A stretch of DNA of 40,933 nucleotides from Actinomycetota bacterium (GCA_003242605.1 QGUZ01000011.1:1-40933), one strand, 5' to 3'. Counted from the stretch's first letter, positions 1-8,440 are shown. The notes: generated by a model from the sequence alone, not told the origin. Numbers and translations: made by a program.

Positions 1-1
1 A

Positions 2-259
2 GAGGGGGTGGTCGCCCTCGCCGAGCGGGTTCCCCGGGAGGGTCCCGGGTCCCAAGGCCGTGAGATCCACCTCGGCGAGTTCGGGGGCGCGTACGGCGAG
101 TTCGGCGCCGCCGACGGCATCGAGGCCACCGAGGCCCTGTTCGCCGCGGTCACCCCGCTGTGGCGGGTGCTCGGCATCGTCGACGCCAACGACGTGCTCA
201 CCCCGCTCGGCTGGTGGGGCCTGCCGAAGGCGCTCGAACGCTCCTGGTCCGCGGACTAG
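2..259 (+). CDS. C-terminal end of an unidentified protein (5' end outside window)
   Basis: The reading frame is open from the left edge to a TAG stop at 257-259, giving the last 85 or so residues. The tail has a Trp- and Leu-rich pattern (LWRVLGIVDANDVLTPLGWW, then a short helix ending in SWSAD). A final 'LTPLGxWxLPxAL' segment is reminiscent of the C-terminus of actinobacterial pRiA4b ORF-3-like proteins, but I cannot establish the family from this fragment. Its stop overlaps the stop of the convergent MMPL gene within a shared CTAG, so the two genes end in each other. Confidence 0.5.
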   Translation, partial: EGVVALAERVPREGPGSQGREIHLGEFGGAYGEFGAADGIEATEALFAAVTPLWRVLGIVDANDVLTPLGWWGLPKALERSWSAD

Positions 260-2448
260 AGACCGTCACCGCGCGGACGGCCCGGCCGGGCCGGGCAGCG
301 GGGCCGCTCGCCGTCGCCGCCCGCCGTGCCGTACGGCGCCGCGGGCGCGGGCGGCACCCGCAGCAGGCGGGCCGCCCAGGTGGGCAGCCACCAGTTCCAC
401 CGGCCCATGAGCGAGACGAACGCGGGCACGAGCAGCGCCCGGACCACGGTGGCGTCGAGCAGGATGCCCACCCCGAGCCCGGTGGCGAAGATCTTCACCT
501 CTGGCTCGGGCGCGGCGGCGAGCGAGACGAGCGCGAGGAAGAGGATGAGCGCCGCGCTGGTCACCAGCCGTCCGGTACGGCCCAGCCCGTGGGTGATCGC
601 CGCCGTGGTGGACCCGGTGCGGTCGTACTCCTCCCGCATCCTGGCCAGCAGGAACACCTCGTAGTCCATGGACAGGCCGTACAGGAAGGCGAACACCATC
701 ACCGGGATGAACTCCGGCAGCGCGCCGGTGGCGGCGAGCCCGAAGATCGGCTCGGTGCCGTGGCCGTACTGCCAGACCAGCACCGTCGTCCCGATCGCGG
801 CGGCCACCGACAGGAGGTTGAGCAGCACCGCCTTGAGCGGCAGCAGCAGCGACCGGAACGCGCGCACCAGCGCCAGGTAGGTGACCACGGCGATCAGCGC
901 GAGCATCGCCGGGAACGAGCCGTACACCGCGTCGACGAAGTCGATGCTCTGCGCGCCCTCCCCGGCGACCTGCGCGCCGGGCGCGACCGCGCGGCGCACC
1001 TCGGTGATCGTCCGCCGGCCCGCCTCGGTGCCGCTCTCCGCCTCGGGGAGTACGGCGAGCAGCGCGGTGCCGTCCGCGCGCCAGCCCTCGGGCGCCGCGA
1101 CCGTCAGCACGCCCGGCACCCGGGCGAGCCGGGCCGCCTCGGCCGTGGGGTCCACGCCGGGCGGCAGGATCACGTCCATCGGGGTGAGCACCCCGGTGGG
1201 GAACCCGGCGTCGCGCAGGCTCACCAGGCCCTCGTACGCGGGCCCGGCCTTCGGCAGCGACGAGCTCTGCGGCTCGCCCAGCCGCAGCCCGAACGCGGCG
1301 CAGCTCAGCGCCGCGAGCAGCACGGTCGTGCCCACGAGCACGCTGCGGCGGAACCGGATCACCAGCCGGCCCCACGCCTGCCACCGCCGCCCGGCCGCCG
1401 CGCCCGGCAGCGCGCTCGCCGCGGCGCGGCGCGGCCAGTCCATGCGGGCGCCCGCCGTGGCGAGCACCACCGGCGGCAACGTGAGCACGGCGAGCACGCT
1501 CACCAGCGGGATCAGCGCGCCGCCGTACCCCACGCTGCGCAGGTACGGCACGGGCAGCACCATCATCGCGATCAGGCCGAGGGCGACCGCGCCGCCGCTC
1601 ACCACGACCGAGCGCCCGGCGGTGGCCATCGCCCGGATCACCGCGGCGTCGCCCTCGTGGCCGCGGGCGCGTTCCTCCCGCCAGCGGGTGACGAGCAGCA
1701 GCGAGTAGTCGATCGCCACGCCGAGGGCGAGCAGGGCGACGACGTACTGCACGATCATGTGCACGTCGGTGACGCCGGTCAGGCCGTACAGGGCGAGGAA
1801 GCTCACCAGGACCGAGATGATCGCGATCACCAGCGGGACGATCGCGAGCACCGAGCCGAACACCACGAGCAGCACCGCGAGCGCGCCGACGCCGCCGATC
1901 ACCACCTCGACGAACACGCTCACGCCCTCGCCCGCGGCCTCGGACTCCGACAGCGCCTCCAGGCCGGTGACCTGCACGGTCGCGCCGGGCGGCAGCGCCG
2001 GGCGCATGATCTGGGCGACCGGCCCGGTGAGGTCGTCGCCGCCGAAGCCGGCGGCCGGCGCGGTGTAGACGATGCCGAACGTGGTGCGCCCGTCGGCGGA
2101 CACGAACGCCCGGTCGCCGGTGTCGGCGTAGCTCAGGGTGCGGGCGTGCAGCCGTTCGGCCACGGCGGCGAACGGCCGCGCGATCGCCGCGCGCATCCCG
2201 GGGTCGTCGACGGTCCTCCCGGGCGGCAGGCCGATCACCGCGACGAGCGGCGGGTCGTCGCCGCCCGTGCCGTACCGGCGCTCCAGGGTCCGGTTGGCCT
2301 CGAACCCGGCGAGCCCGGGCTGGGCGAAGTCCGGTGTGAGCCGGTCCTCGATGCGTGCGGCGGCGAAGCCGCCCGCGACCGCCACGGCGAGCCAGGCGAG
2401 CACGACGAGCAGCTTGTGCCGGAGGACGAAGGTGGCGAAACGCGTCAT
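256..2448 (-). CDS. MMPL/RND-family transporter
   Basis: This is a 730-residue inner membrane exporter of the MmpL/RND type, presumably driven by proton motive force and moving a lipid or hydrophobic compound; the substrate cannot be read from sequence. An N-terminal membrane segment (about residues 14-30) is followed by an extracellular porter domain, a five-to-six-helix bundle containing GVAIDYSLLL, a second extracellular domain, and a second bundle containing GLSMDYEVFL. The paired Asp-Tyr motifs are the proton-relay residues of the family. The start is the ATG at 2446-2448, just before MTRFATFVLRHK; the frame stays open upstream, but that part has no membrane character and runs into the start of the divergent regulator. 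Divergent transcription from the two-component system next door suggests, without proving, regulation by it. Confidence 0.93.
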   Translation of the reverse strand: MTRFATFVLRHKLLVVLAWLAVAVAGGFAAARIEDRLTPDFAQPGLAGFEANRTLERRYGTGGDDPPLVAVIGLPPGRTVDDPGMRAAIARPFAAVAERLHARTLSYADTGDRAFVSADGRTTFGIVYTAPAAGFGGDDLTGPVAQIMRPALPPGATVQVTGLEALSESEAAGEGVSVFVEVVIGGVGALAVLLVVFGSVLAIVPLVIAIISVLVSFLALYGLTGVTDVHMIVQYVVALLALGVAIDYSLLLVTRWREERARGHEGDAAVIRAMATAGRSVVVSGGAVALGLIAMMVLPVPYLRSVGYGGALIPLVSVLAVLTLPPVVLATAGARMDWPRRAAASALPGAAAGRRWQAWGRLVIRFRRSVLVGTTVLLAALSCAAFGLRLGEPQSSSLPKAGPAYEGLVSLRDAGFPTGVLTPMDVILPPGVDPTAEAARLARVPGVLTVAAPEGWRADGTALLAVLPEAESGTEAGRRTITEVRRAVAPGAQVAGEGAQSIDFVDAVYGSFPAMLALIAVVTYLALVRAFRSLLLPLKAVLLNLLSVAAAIGTTVLVWQYGHGTEPIFGLAATGALPEFIPVMVFAFLYGLSMDYEVFLLARMREEYDRTGSTTAAITHGLGRTGRLVTSAALILFLALVSLAAAPEPEVKIFATGLGVGILLDATVVRALLVPAFVSLMGRWNWWLPTWAARLLRVPPAPAAPYGTAGGDGERPRCPARPGRPRGDGL

Positions 2449-2604
2449 GCGGCCCAGTGCACCGGCGTGATCTTCAGCGGCCGTGTGCCGGTTCTGCGGG
2501 CGCGCGGTGAGGGCGGCCACGATTCGGCCGCGCCGCGGGCGGCCCCCGGGGCTCGCGCGCGGTGGGGTGAACGTTTCCGGGCCGTGGGCCGGGTACGGCC
2601 GGCC

Positions 2605-2632
2605 TGTGGACGGTCCGGGCGGGTTATCCACA
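2605..2632. promoter_or_regulatory. Dyad TGTGGA...TCCACA containing a perfect DnaA-box 9-mer, between MMPL gene and regulator
   Basis: The 235-base divergent intergenic region carries TTATCCACA at 2624-2632, identical to the classical DnaA box. TGTGGACGG at 2605-2613 is an inverted near-match to the actinobacterial box (TTGTCCACA on the other strand). The two form an inverted repeat with 16 bases between the six-base arms. It could be a DnaA site or simply an operator for the neighbouring response regulator. Confidence 0.4.
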
Positions 2633-2683
2633 ACGTGCCCGCGGCCACAGGACTCTCTAAGAACGCGGGGCGAGACTGGGGGT

Positions 2684-3376
2684 GTGACCGCACTCATCCT
2701 CGTCGTGGACGACGAGCCCAATCTCGCCGACCTCGTGGCGATGGCCCTCCGCTACGAGGGCTTCGAGGCGGCCGTCGCCGGCACGGGCGCCGACGCGCTC
2801 GCCCGGGTGACGGACCTCCGGCCCGACCTGGTGATCCTCGACGTCATGCTGCCCGACATCTCCGGCATCGAGGCGTGCCGCCGCATGCGGGCCCGCGGCG
2901 AGGAGGTCCCGGTCATCTTCCTCACCGCCAAGGACGCCACCGAGGACAAGATCACCGGCCTCACCTCGGGCGGCGACGACTACGTGACCAAGCCGTTCAG
3001 CCTCGAGGAGCTGATCGCCCGGGTGCGGGTCGTGCTCCGCCGTACCCGCCCGGCCGAGCGGCTCCGCTACGCCGACCTGGAGATCGACGAGGCCGCCTAC
3101 GAGGTACGGCGCGGCGGCCGGCTCGTCGAGCTCACCCCGACCGAGTTCCGGCTGCTGCGCTACCTGCTGGTCAACGCGGGCCGCGTGCTCACCAAGCGCC
3201 AGATCCTCGACCACGTCTGGGCCTACGACTTCGACGGCAACGACGGCGTCGTGCAGACCTACGTCAGCTACCTGCGCCGCAAGATCGACGTCGGCGGGCC
3301 GCCGCTCATCCACACCGTGCCCCGCGTCGGGTACGTGCTCCGCCTTCCCCGCACCCAGGCCGTCACCGAGCGATGA
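2684..3376 (+). CDS. OmpR/PhoB-family response regulator
   Basis: This is a 230-residue two-component response regulator. The receiver domain (about 1-120) shows the acidic pair D9/D10, phosphoacceptor D53 in LVILDVMLPD, T81 and K103. A winged-helix Trans_reg_C domain follows (about 130-225: LTPTEFRLLRYLL, then VVQTYVSYLRRKI and the wing HTVPRVGYVLR). GTG at 2684 is chosen because MTALILVVDDE is the usual first strand and a G-rich ribosome site (GGGGG) sits just upstream. Its TGA overlaps the ATG of the sensor kinase (ATGA), so the pair is translationally coupled. It resembles MprA/TrcR-type actinobacterial regulators; the signal is unknown. Confidence 0.95.
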   Translation: MTALILVVDDEPNLADLVAMALRYEGFEAAVAGTGADALARVTDLRPDLVILDVMLPDISGIEACRRMRARGEEVPVIFLTAKDATEDKITGLTSGGDDYVTKPFSLEELIARVRVVLRRTRPAERLRYADLEIDEAAYEVRRGGRLVELTPTEFRLLRYLLVNAGRVLTKRQILDHVWAYDFDGNDGVVQTYVSYLRRKIDVGGPPLIHTVPRVGYVLRLPRTQAVTER

Positions 3377-4965
3377 CCCGGCCACGACCTGCCACGGAGC
3401 CGCCGGTGCCGGCGGGCGGCGGAGCCGGCGCCGGGCCGGGCCGCGGCGGGCGCGGGCGTCCGTGGTCGCTGCGGGCCCGGCTGACGGTGACCGTGCTGGC
3501 GTTGCTCGTCGCCGGGCTGTTCGCGGTGCCCTTCGCCACCTGGGCGGTGGTCCGCGACGCGGGGACCGAGCGGGCGCGGGAACGGCTGGCCGCGTTCGCC
3601 GCCGACGTGACGCCGCTGCTCGCGGGCGGCCGCACCCTCGAGCTCGGCGGCGACGGCGAGGCGCTGCTGCGCGCGCTCGGCCGCGCCGGCGCGCCCTCCT
3701 TCCTCCAGGTGCGCACCGCGGACGGCCGGCCGGTGCAGACGGTCGCGCTCGACGGCCAACCTGCCGTCGACGGCCGGGTGACCGCACGCCCCTGGTGGCC
3801 CGGGCCGCGCACCGCGGGCAACCCGGACGGCACGCGGTTCGCCCGCGAGGGGCCGGGCGGCGACGGCGGGCCGTTCCCCGGCGGCTCCGGCTGGTGGCTG
3901 CGCGGCTCGTGGCTGCCCGACGGCCGGGTGCTCGTCGTCGGCACCCGCACCGAGGCGTACGACGCGTTCAACGGCAGGCTCACCGGCGTGCACTTCGCCA
4001 TCACGGTCGCCGCGCTGCTCACCCTCGCCGTCATCGGGTACCGGGCGATCCGCCGCGCCCTGCTGCCGCTCGACCGGATCGCCGCCACCGCCAAGGCGAT
4101 CGGCGACGGCGACCTCACCCGCCGGGTCGAGCCCGCCGACCCGCACAGCGAGGCCGGGCGGCTCGGGCTGGCGCTCAACGCGATGCTCGGCCAGATCGAG
4201 CGAGCCTTCCGCGAACGCGAGGCCTCCGAGCAGCGGCTGCGCCGCTTCATCGCCGACGCCTCCCACGAGCTGCGCACCCCCGTGGCCACCGTGCGCGGCT
4301 ATGCCGAGCTGTTCCGCCGCGGCGCGGCCGAACGCCCCGGCGACCTCGCCAAGACCATGCAGCGCATCGAGTCCGAGGCCCGGCGCATGGGCGTGCTCGT
4401 CGACGAGCTGCTCCTCCTCGCCCGCCTCGACCAGGGCCGCCCCTTGGACAGCGCGCCGCTGGACCTCACCGACCTCGCCGCCGACGCGGTCGCCGCCGCC
4501 CGCGCCGTCGACCCCGACCGCCCCCTGACGCTGCGCGCCACCGCCCCGCTCCCGGTGCGCGGCGATGCGGTACGCCTCCGCCAGCTCCTCGACAACCTCC
4601 TCGCCAACGTCCGCGACCACACCCCGCCCGGCACGGCGGCGACCGTCACCCTGCGCGCCGAGCCCGGCACCGCCGTGCTCGAGGTGAGCGACGAGGGCCC
4701 CGGCATCCCCGCCGGCCACGCCCCCCACGTCTTCGAACGCTTCCACCGCGCCGACCCCGCCCGCTCCCGCACCGGCGGCGGCACCGGCCTCGGCCTCGCC
4801 ATCGTCGCCGCCATCGCCCAGGCTCACGGCGGCACCGCCACCCTCCGCCCCGGCACCCCGGGCGCCACCTTCGAGATCCGCCTCCCACTCGACACCGACC
4901 CCGCCCGGCCGGCCGCCGACCACCCCGGATCGGCGCCACCCGAGGAGCCCGGGGCCGATGCCTAG
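3373..4965 (+). CDS. Two-component sensor histidine kinase
   Basis: This 530-residue membrane kinase is the partner of the overlapping response regulator. Order: Pro/Gly-rich cytoplasmic head, TM1 (about 37-60), extracellular sensor region of about 145 residues rich in Gly/Pro/Trp, TM2 (about 206-226), HAMP, HisKA with phosphoacceptor H298 in DASHELRTP, and HATPase_c with N box (NLLANVRDHTP), G1 box DEGPGIP and G2 box GGTGLGLAI. The last 25 residues are a Pro/Ala-rich tail after the ATPase domain. The family is certain; the stimulus is not. The divergent MMPL exporter suggests envelope or drug stress, which is inference from position only. Confidence 0.95.
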   Translation: MTRPRPATEPPVPAGGGAGAGPGRGGRGRPWSLRARLTVTVLALLVAGLFAVPFATWAVVRDAGTERARERLAAFAADVTPLLAGGRTLELGGDGEALLRALGRAGAPSFLQVRTADGRPVQTVALDGQPAVDGRVTARPWWPGPRTAGNPDGTRFAREGPGGDGGPFPGGSGWWLRGSWLPDGRVLVVGTRTEAYDAFNGRLTGVHFAITVAALLTLAVIGYRAIRRALLPLDRIAATAKAIGDGDLTRRVEPADPHSEAGRLGLALNAMLGQIERAFREREASEQRLRRFIADASHELRTPVATVRGYAELFRRGAAERPGDLAKTMQRIESEARRMGVLVDELLLLARLDQGRPLDSAPLDLTDLAADAVAAARAVDPDRPLTLRATAPLPVRGDAVRLRQLLDNLLANVRDHTPPGTAATVTLRAEPGTAVLEVSDEGPGIPAGHAPHVFERFHRADPARSRTGGGTGLGLAIVAAIAQAHGGTATLRPGTPGATFEIRLPLDTDPARPAADHPGSAPPEEPGADA

Positions 4966-5319
4966 GCCCGCGCCACCGGCGAGGCACGCCGTCGGCGCGC
5001 GGAACTCGCAGCGCCGGCCGCCCGGAGGCGGGTCATCTCCGCTGTTCACCGGCACGGTAAGTGGACGGGGTCTCCGTGATGACCGTCACCGGCCGATGTG
5101 TCCCACGGCGGGAGGTGCGGCCGCGTCGCGGTCACCTGCCGGTTCACGGGTGTGCACGAAACCGGGTCCGGCGACCGGCCGAGACCGGCACCTGGCCGGA
5201 TGCCCTCGGAACGGCGCGGTCCTCGGTGTCGAGTGCAGGGCTGCACCGTCCTCGCGATGGCCTTCGGTGCGACAGCCCGCCGACCGTCGCCGACGGCGGT
5301 GGTGCATCGGGCGCGGACA
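4966..5319. other. Gene-free stretch after the sensor kinase
   Basis: No reading frame here looks like a protein. Codon bias and compositional pattern of the flanking genes are absent. I see no convincing terminator; ACCGTCG-CCGA-CGGCGGT at 5283-5300 can form a short stem with G-T pairs. The right end merges into the decayed GNAT copy. Confidence 0.5.
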
Positions 5320-5500
5320 GCGACGAGATCGGCGTACTCGGGGTGGTGATCGATCCAGCGCGCCATGCACGGGCCGCGTGGAACGCCGCGCGCGCTGTGC
5401 TGCGACGGCACGAGCAGGGTCGCTGCCGAGACCCGGTCCTTGAGCTCGAGTCGGATCCGTGCGCGGCCGAGGGGCGTCGTGCCGCCCGGGCATGGAGCCG
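5320..5500 (-). pseudogene. Decayed tandem copy of the neighbouring small GNAT acetyltransferase
   Basis: Read on the minus strand, this DNA aligns with the intact gene at 5518-5838. Near 5325-5390 it encodes GVPRGPCMARWIDHHPEYAD followed by LVA, against the intact VIPRCPFIARYIDRHPEYAD followed by LVA. Further upstream (about 5420-5490) it matches the acetyl-CoA loop region (intact EFEGRGLGSRLA; here the remnant QGPGLGSDPARA in another frame) and the stretch around GTGCCGCCC. Frames change between these blocks and small indels are visible, so no full protein can be made. It lies directly downstream of the intact gene in the same orientation, as expected from a tandem duplication with decay of one copy. 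Confidence 0.75.
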
Positions 5501-5517
5501 GGGTGACCGCCGGACGG

Positions 5518-5838
5518 TCAGTCCTCGTTCGATGGCGGGGTGCCGGGGGAGGAGCGGGCGACGAGGTCGGCGTACTCGGGGTGGCGGTCGATGTAGCGGG
5601 CGATGAACGGGCAGCGGGGGATGACCTTGAGGCCGGCGTCGCGGGCGGCGTCGAGGGCGGCGCGGGCGAGTCGGCTGCCGAGGCCGCGGCCCTCGAACTC
5701 GGGCTGGACCTCGGTGTGGCTGAGGATGATGGTGCCGCCCTTGAGGACGTAGTCGGCGAAGCCGACGACCGTGCCGTCGAGCCGCACCTCGAAGCGGGCC
5801 GCCGCCACGTTGTCGGCGACCTCGATGGTCTCGGACAT
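5518..5838 (-). CDS. Small GNAT-family N-acetyltransferase (Acetyltransf_CG type)
   Basis: This 106-residue protein belongs to the short GCN5-related group. Beta strands of the N-terminal half (FEVRLDGTVVGFADYVLKGG) lead to HTEVQPEFEGRGLGSRLARA, the acetyl-CoA pyrophosphate-binding loop, and then to CPFIARYIDRHPEYADLV, the conserved tail of this subfamily (residues about 78-95). Substrate unknown. The ATG lies 8 bases after the stop of the upstream small membrane protein on the same strand, so the two are probably coupled. A decayed second copy follows downstream. Confidence 0.9.
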   Translation of the reverse strand: MSETIEVADNVAAARFEVRLDGTVVGFADYVLKGGTIILSHTEVQPEFEGRGLGSRLARAALDAARDAGLKVIPRCPFIARYIDRHPEYADLVARSSPGTPPSNED

Positions 5839-5846
5839 GATCCCGG

Positions 5847-6077
5847 TTACTTCTTCGCGTCCGGGCCGCCCGGCTTGCCGCCCGTCTTCTCGGCCGCGCC
5901 CTGCTTGGCGGCCTTCTCCTCACGCTCGAGATCGGCCTCGTGCGGTACCTGGATCTTCGAGATCTGCTTGTTCATCGACTTGATCAGCAGGTACAGGGCG
6001 AAGCCGATCGCGGCGACCACCAGGAAGCCGAGCAGCCCCGGGCTGACCTGGGTGGTGTCGAAGCTGGTGGTGTTCAC
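5847..6077 (-). CDS. Small membrane protein downstream of mca
   Basis: This 76-residue protein has one membrane segment (about residues 14-33, LLGFLVVAAIGFALYLLIKS) followed by a charged Lys/Glu-rich cytoplasmic tail ending GGPDAKK. Such a small protein is commonly found beside mca in actinobacteria; no function is known to me. The GTG at 6075-6077 is the only reasonable start. GGAGG ends one base before it, too close for normal use; CAGACT, six bases upstream, could be a -10 box for a leaderless message. The GNAT gene follows after 8 bases. Confidence 0.75.
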   Translation of the reverse strand: MNTTSFDTTQVSPGLLGFLVVAAIGFALYLLIKSMNKQISKIQVPHEADLEREEKAAKQGAAEKTGGKPGGPDAKK

Positions 6078-6232
6078 GCCTCCAGTCTGCCACCCGCGGC
6101 CCGTGGTGCCGCCCCCGGTGGCCGCCGTCGCCGTCACCCGGGTGTCACACGGTGTCACACGCGTCACGCGGTCACGGCCGGGGCGCCGTCGCCGGAACCC
6201 CGCCGTGACCCCGGCCTGCCGAACCCGGGGGT

Positions 6233-7117
6233 TCAGGAGCAGGCCGGCGCGACCTCCTCGGCGCGGATGCCCGCGAACAGGTCGTCCTCCGGGATCTCGG
6301 TGTCGACGAGGGACCGGGCGAGGTGGTAGTCCTCGGTCGGCCAGACCTCCTGCTGCAGCTCCCGCGGGCAGACGAACCAGAACCCGTCCGGGTCGACCTG
6401 GGTGGCGTGGGCGAGCAGCGCCCGGTCCCGCACCTCGAAGTACTCGGCGCAGTGCACCCGGGTGGTGATCTCCCACTTGCGCGGCCGGTCCTCCCAGCGC
6501 GCGATCCAGTCCCCGTACGGCGAGCCGAGGCCGCGCTCCGTCATCGCCTTGTGCAGGGCCTCGAACCGCTCCTTGCTGAAGCCCATGTGGTAGTAGAGCT
6601 TCAGCGGCTGCCACGGCTCACCCAGCCCCGGGTAGCGGTCCGGATCCCCGGCGGCCTCGAACGCCTCCACCGAGATCCGGTTGACCATGATGTGGTCCGG
6701 GTGCGGGTACCCGCCGTCGTCGTCGTAGGTCAGGATCACGTGCGGCCGGAACTCGCGGACCGCGGCCACCAGGGGCGCCGCGGCGACCTCGAGCGGCTGC
6801 AGCGCGAAGCAGCCCTCGGGCAGGGGCTCGGACTCGTCCTCGGGCAGGCCGGAGTCGACGAACCCGAGGAACATCTGCTTGACCCCGAGGATCTCACGTG
6901 CCCGCTCCATCTCCTGGCGACGCACCTCGGCGATGTTCGCCGCGATCTCGGGCCGGTCCATCTTGGGGTTGAGGATGGAGCCGCGTTCCCCACCGGTACA
7001 CGTACACACCAGAACGTCGACCCCTTCGGCCACGTAGCGCGCCATGGTCGCGGCGCCCTTGCTCGACTCGTCGTCGGGGTGCGCGTGAACGGCCATCAGC
7101 CTCAGCGGTGCACTCAC
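6233..7117 (-). CDS. mca: Mycothiol S-conjugate amidase
   Basis: Mca cleaves mycothiol S-conjugates to GlcN-Ins and a mercapturic acid that is exported, the detoxification step of mycothiol chemistry. The 294-residue protein shows the LmbE/PIG-L metal site: H13 and D16 in AHPDDE, and H142 in the HPDH motif (139-142). The sequence AHPDDESSKGAAT, with Lys 20, is the form typical of Mca and differs from the deacetylase MshB. The C-terminal part (HATQVDP, WPTEDYHLARS, DLFAGI) also matches Mca. GTG at 7115-7117 is chosen because GGAG lies about 10 bases upstream; an internal ATG at 7094-7096 would remove seven residues. Divergent from the DUF4307 gene, as in mycobacteria. Confidence 0.95.
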   Translation of the reverse strand: MSAPLRLMAVHAHPDDESSKGAATMARYVAEGVDVLVCTCTGGERGSILNPKMDRPEIAANIAEVRRQEMERAREILGVKQMFLGFVDSGLPEDESEPLPEGCFALQPLEVAAAPLVAAVREFRPHVILTYDDDGGYPHPDHIMVNRISVEAFEAAGDPDRYPGLGEPWQPLKLYYHMGFSKERFEALHKAMTERGLGSPYGDWIARWEDRPRKWEITTRVHCAEYFEVRDRALLAHATQVDPDGFWFVCPRELQQEVWPTEDYHLARSLVDTEIPEDDLFAGIRAEEVAPACS

Positions 7118-7196
7118 GCTCGGTGTCTCCTGTCCTGAGCATCGCCCAGAGCGGCTAGGTTTGCATGAAGGTGGGGTGGGTCGCTCCCACACGCCA

Positions 7197-7206
7197 GACA
7201 ATTGTC
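7197..7206. promoter_or_regulatory. 10-bp palindrome GACAATTGTC in the mca/DUF4307 divergent region
   Basis: The 125-base region between the two divergent genes contains this perfect palindrome, with an additional GACAA half-copy five bases downstream (7210-7215). Position suits a shared operator or promoter element; no binding protein can be named. Confidence 0.35.
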
Positions 7207-7242
7207 TCTGACAACACCGACAGACCGCAGGGAGATTCCGCC

Positions 7243-7683
7243 ATGGCCACGGAGGATCCGGAGGCGCGGCCGAACACGGCCCCGGTCCTCGGCAGACCAG
7301 AGGATTTGCCGGAGCGCCCCCGCCGGAAGGGCGGGATTGGGCGTTTCCTGGCATTCCTGGTCATAGGCGCGATCGTGGTCGTGATCACCGTCGGGTGGGG
7401 CGTCGTGCTCATGCTCGGCCGCGGCGCCCCGGACGTGCGCGGGCAGGTGATCAGCTTCGATCGCGGCGACCCCGCGGCCGTGGTGATCACCTTCCAGGTG
7501 TACAAGCCGGCCGACCGGGCCGCCGTGTGCCGGCTGCGCGCGGTGGACACCGACGGCGTCGAGGTCGGCAACCGGGAGGTGGAGGTCCCCGCGGGCCGGA
7601 GCGAGGTCACCCTCACCGAGCGCGTGCTGACCGCCGCCCAGGCGTGGAACGCCCAGGTCCAGCACTGCTATCTCGTACAATGA
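7243..7683 (+). CDS. DUF4307 membrane protein
   Basis: This 146-residue protein has a cytoplasmic N-terminus rich in Pro/Arg/Glu, one membrane helix (about 37-61, IGRFLAFLVIGAIVVVITVG), and an extracellular beta-rich domain of about 85 residues with two Cys (VCRLRAVD and QHCYLVQ), which could form a disulfide. It matches the DUF4307 family (Rv1081c-like), which sits between mca and greA in many actinobacteria. Function unknown. ATG at 7243 is preceded by GGGAG at 7230-7234; a longer reading frame upstream lacks sequence support. Confidence 0.88.
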   Translation: MATEDPEARPNTAPVLGRPEDLPERPRRKGGIGRFLAFLVIGAIVVVITVGWGVVLMLGRGAPDVRGQVISFDRGDPAAVVITFQVYKPADRAAVCRLRAVDTDGVEVGNREVEVPAGRSEVTLTERVLTAAQAWNAQVQHCYLVQ

Positions 7684-7699
7684 GTCTTTTGAAAAACTC

Positions 7700-7721
7700 G
7701 CCGAGAGGCTAACCTCTCGGC
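7700..7721 (+). terminator. Perfect 9-bp hairpin between DUF4307 gene and greA
   Basis: GCCGAGAGG and CCTCTCGGC pair perfectly around the loop CTAA, 16 bases after the DUF4307 stop. No T-run follows, which is normal for actinobacterial stem-only terminators. TTGAAA (7689-7694) and TAACCT (7710-7715) bracket it at a 15-base spacing, so the hairpin may instead lie inside the greA promoter. Confidence 0.55.
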
Positions 7722-7762
7722 AATCGCACGACCGCAACCCTGAGTGGCAGCAAGGAGAACCC

Positions 7763-8260
7763 GTGGCCGACTCCCACACTGACAACGTCACCTGGCTTAC
7801 CCAGGAGGCGTACGACCGCCTTAAGGCGGAGCTGGAGTATCTAACGGGCCCGGGGCGCACCGACATCGCCAAGAAGATCGAGGCCGCCCGCGAGGAGGGC
7901 GACCTGCGGGAGAACGGCGGCTACCACGCCGCCAAGGAGGAGCAGGGCAAGATGGAGGCCCGCATCCTCCAGCTGCGTCAGATCCTCGAGAACGCCAAGG
8001 TCGGTGAGGCGCCCCGCAAGGAGGGCGTGGTCGGCCCCGGCATGACCGTGACGGTCCGGTTCGAAGACGGCGAGGAGCTCACGTTCCTGCTGGCCTCCCG
8101 CGAGGAGACCGGCGCCCCGATCGACGTGTACTCCCCGAAGTCTCCGCTCGGGGCCGCGATCAACGGGAAGAAGATCGGCGAGAAGGCCACCTTCAAGCTC
8201 CCGAACGGCCGGGAGAACACCGTGGAGATCCTGCTCGCCGTGCCGTACGTCGGTAAGTGA
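7763..8260 (+). CDS. greA: Transcription elongation factor GreA
   Basis: GreA enters the secondary channel of RNA polymerase and stimulates cleavage of backtracked RNA. The 165-residue protein has the N-terminal antiparallel coiled coil (about 10-82) with the tip EEGDLRENGGYHAAK, which holds the two acidic catalytic residues, and a C-terminal FKBP-like domain (GPGMTVTVRFEDGEE, YSPKSPLGAAINGKKIGE). GTG at 7763 is preceded by AAGGAG at 7752-7757. The mca-DUF4307-greA neighbourhood is conserved in actinobacteria. Confidence 0.97.
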   Translation: MADSHTDNVTWLTQEAYDRLKAELEYLTGPGRTDIAKKIEAAREEGDLRENGGYHAAKEEQGKMEARILQLRQILENAKVGEAPRKEGVVGPGMTVTVRFEDGEELTFLLASREETGAPIDVYSPKSPLGAAINGKKIGEKATFKLPNGRENTVEILLAVPYVGK

Positions 8261-8361
8261 GCTCAGACGGGCCCCGACCGGCCGCGCACCCCGCCGGCAC
8301 GCCCTGATCGACGGGCGCCGAAAGCGTAGGCCGACCGTCAGAGTTGTCCATATCGCTCCAC

Positions 8362-8400
8362 GAGACGATCCGCCGGAGAGCCGCTTCGGCGGATCGTTTC
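8362..8400 (+). terminator. Terminator hairpin after greA
   Basis: GAGACGATCCGCCG (8362-8375) pairs with CGGCGGATCGTTTC (8387-8400): eleven perfect inner pairs, then one G-T pair and two more pairs, around an 11-base loop. It starts about 100 bases after the greA stop. Confidence 0.7.
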
Positions 8401-8440
8401 GTGTCCGGTCGCGATTCGGCGAACGGTATGGACGATCGCC

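Noticed and set aside
2449..2721. N-terminal extension of the MMPL protein by 91 residues
   Set aside because: The extra part has no membrane or signal character and overlaps the start of the divergent response regulator.
160..5055. Very long open frames on both strands across the MMPL and two-component genes
   Set aside because: They are shadows of real genes in GC-rich DNA; their translations are Arg/Gly/Ala/Pro-rich without domain motifs.
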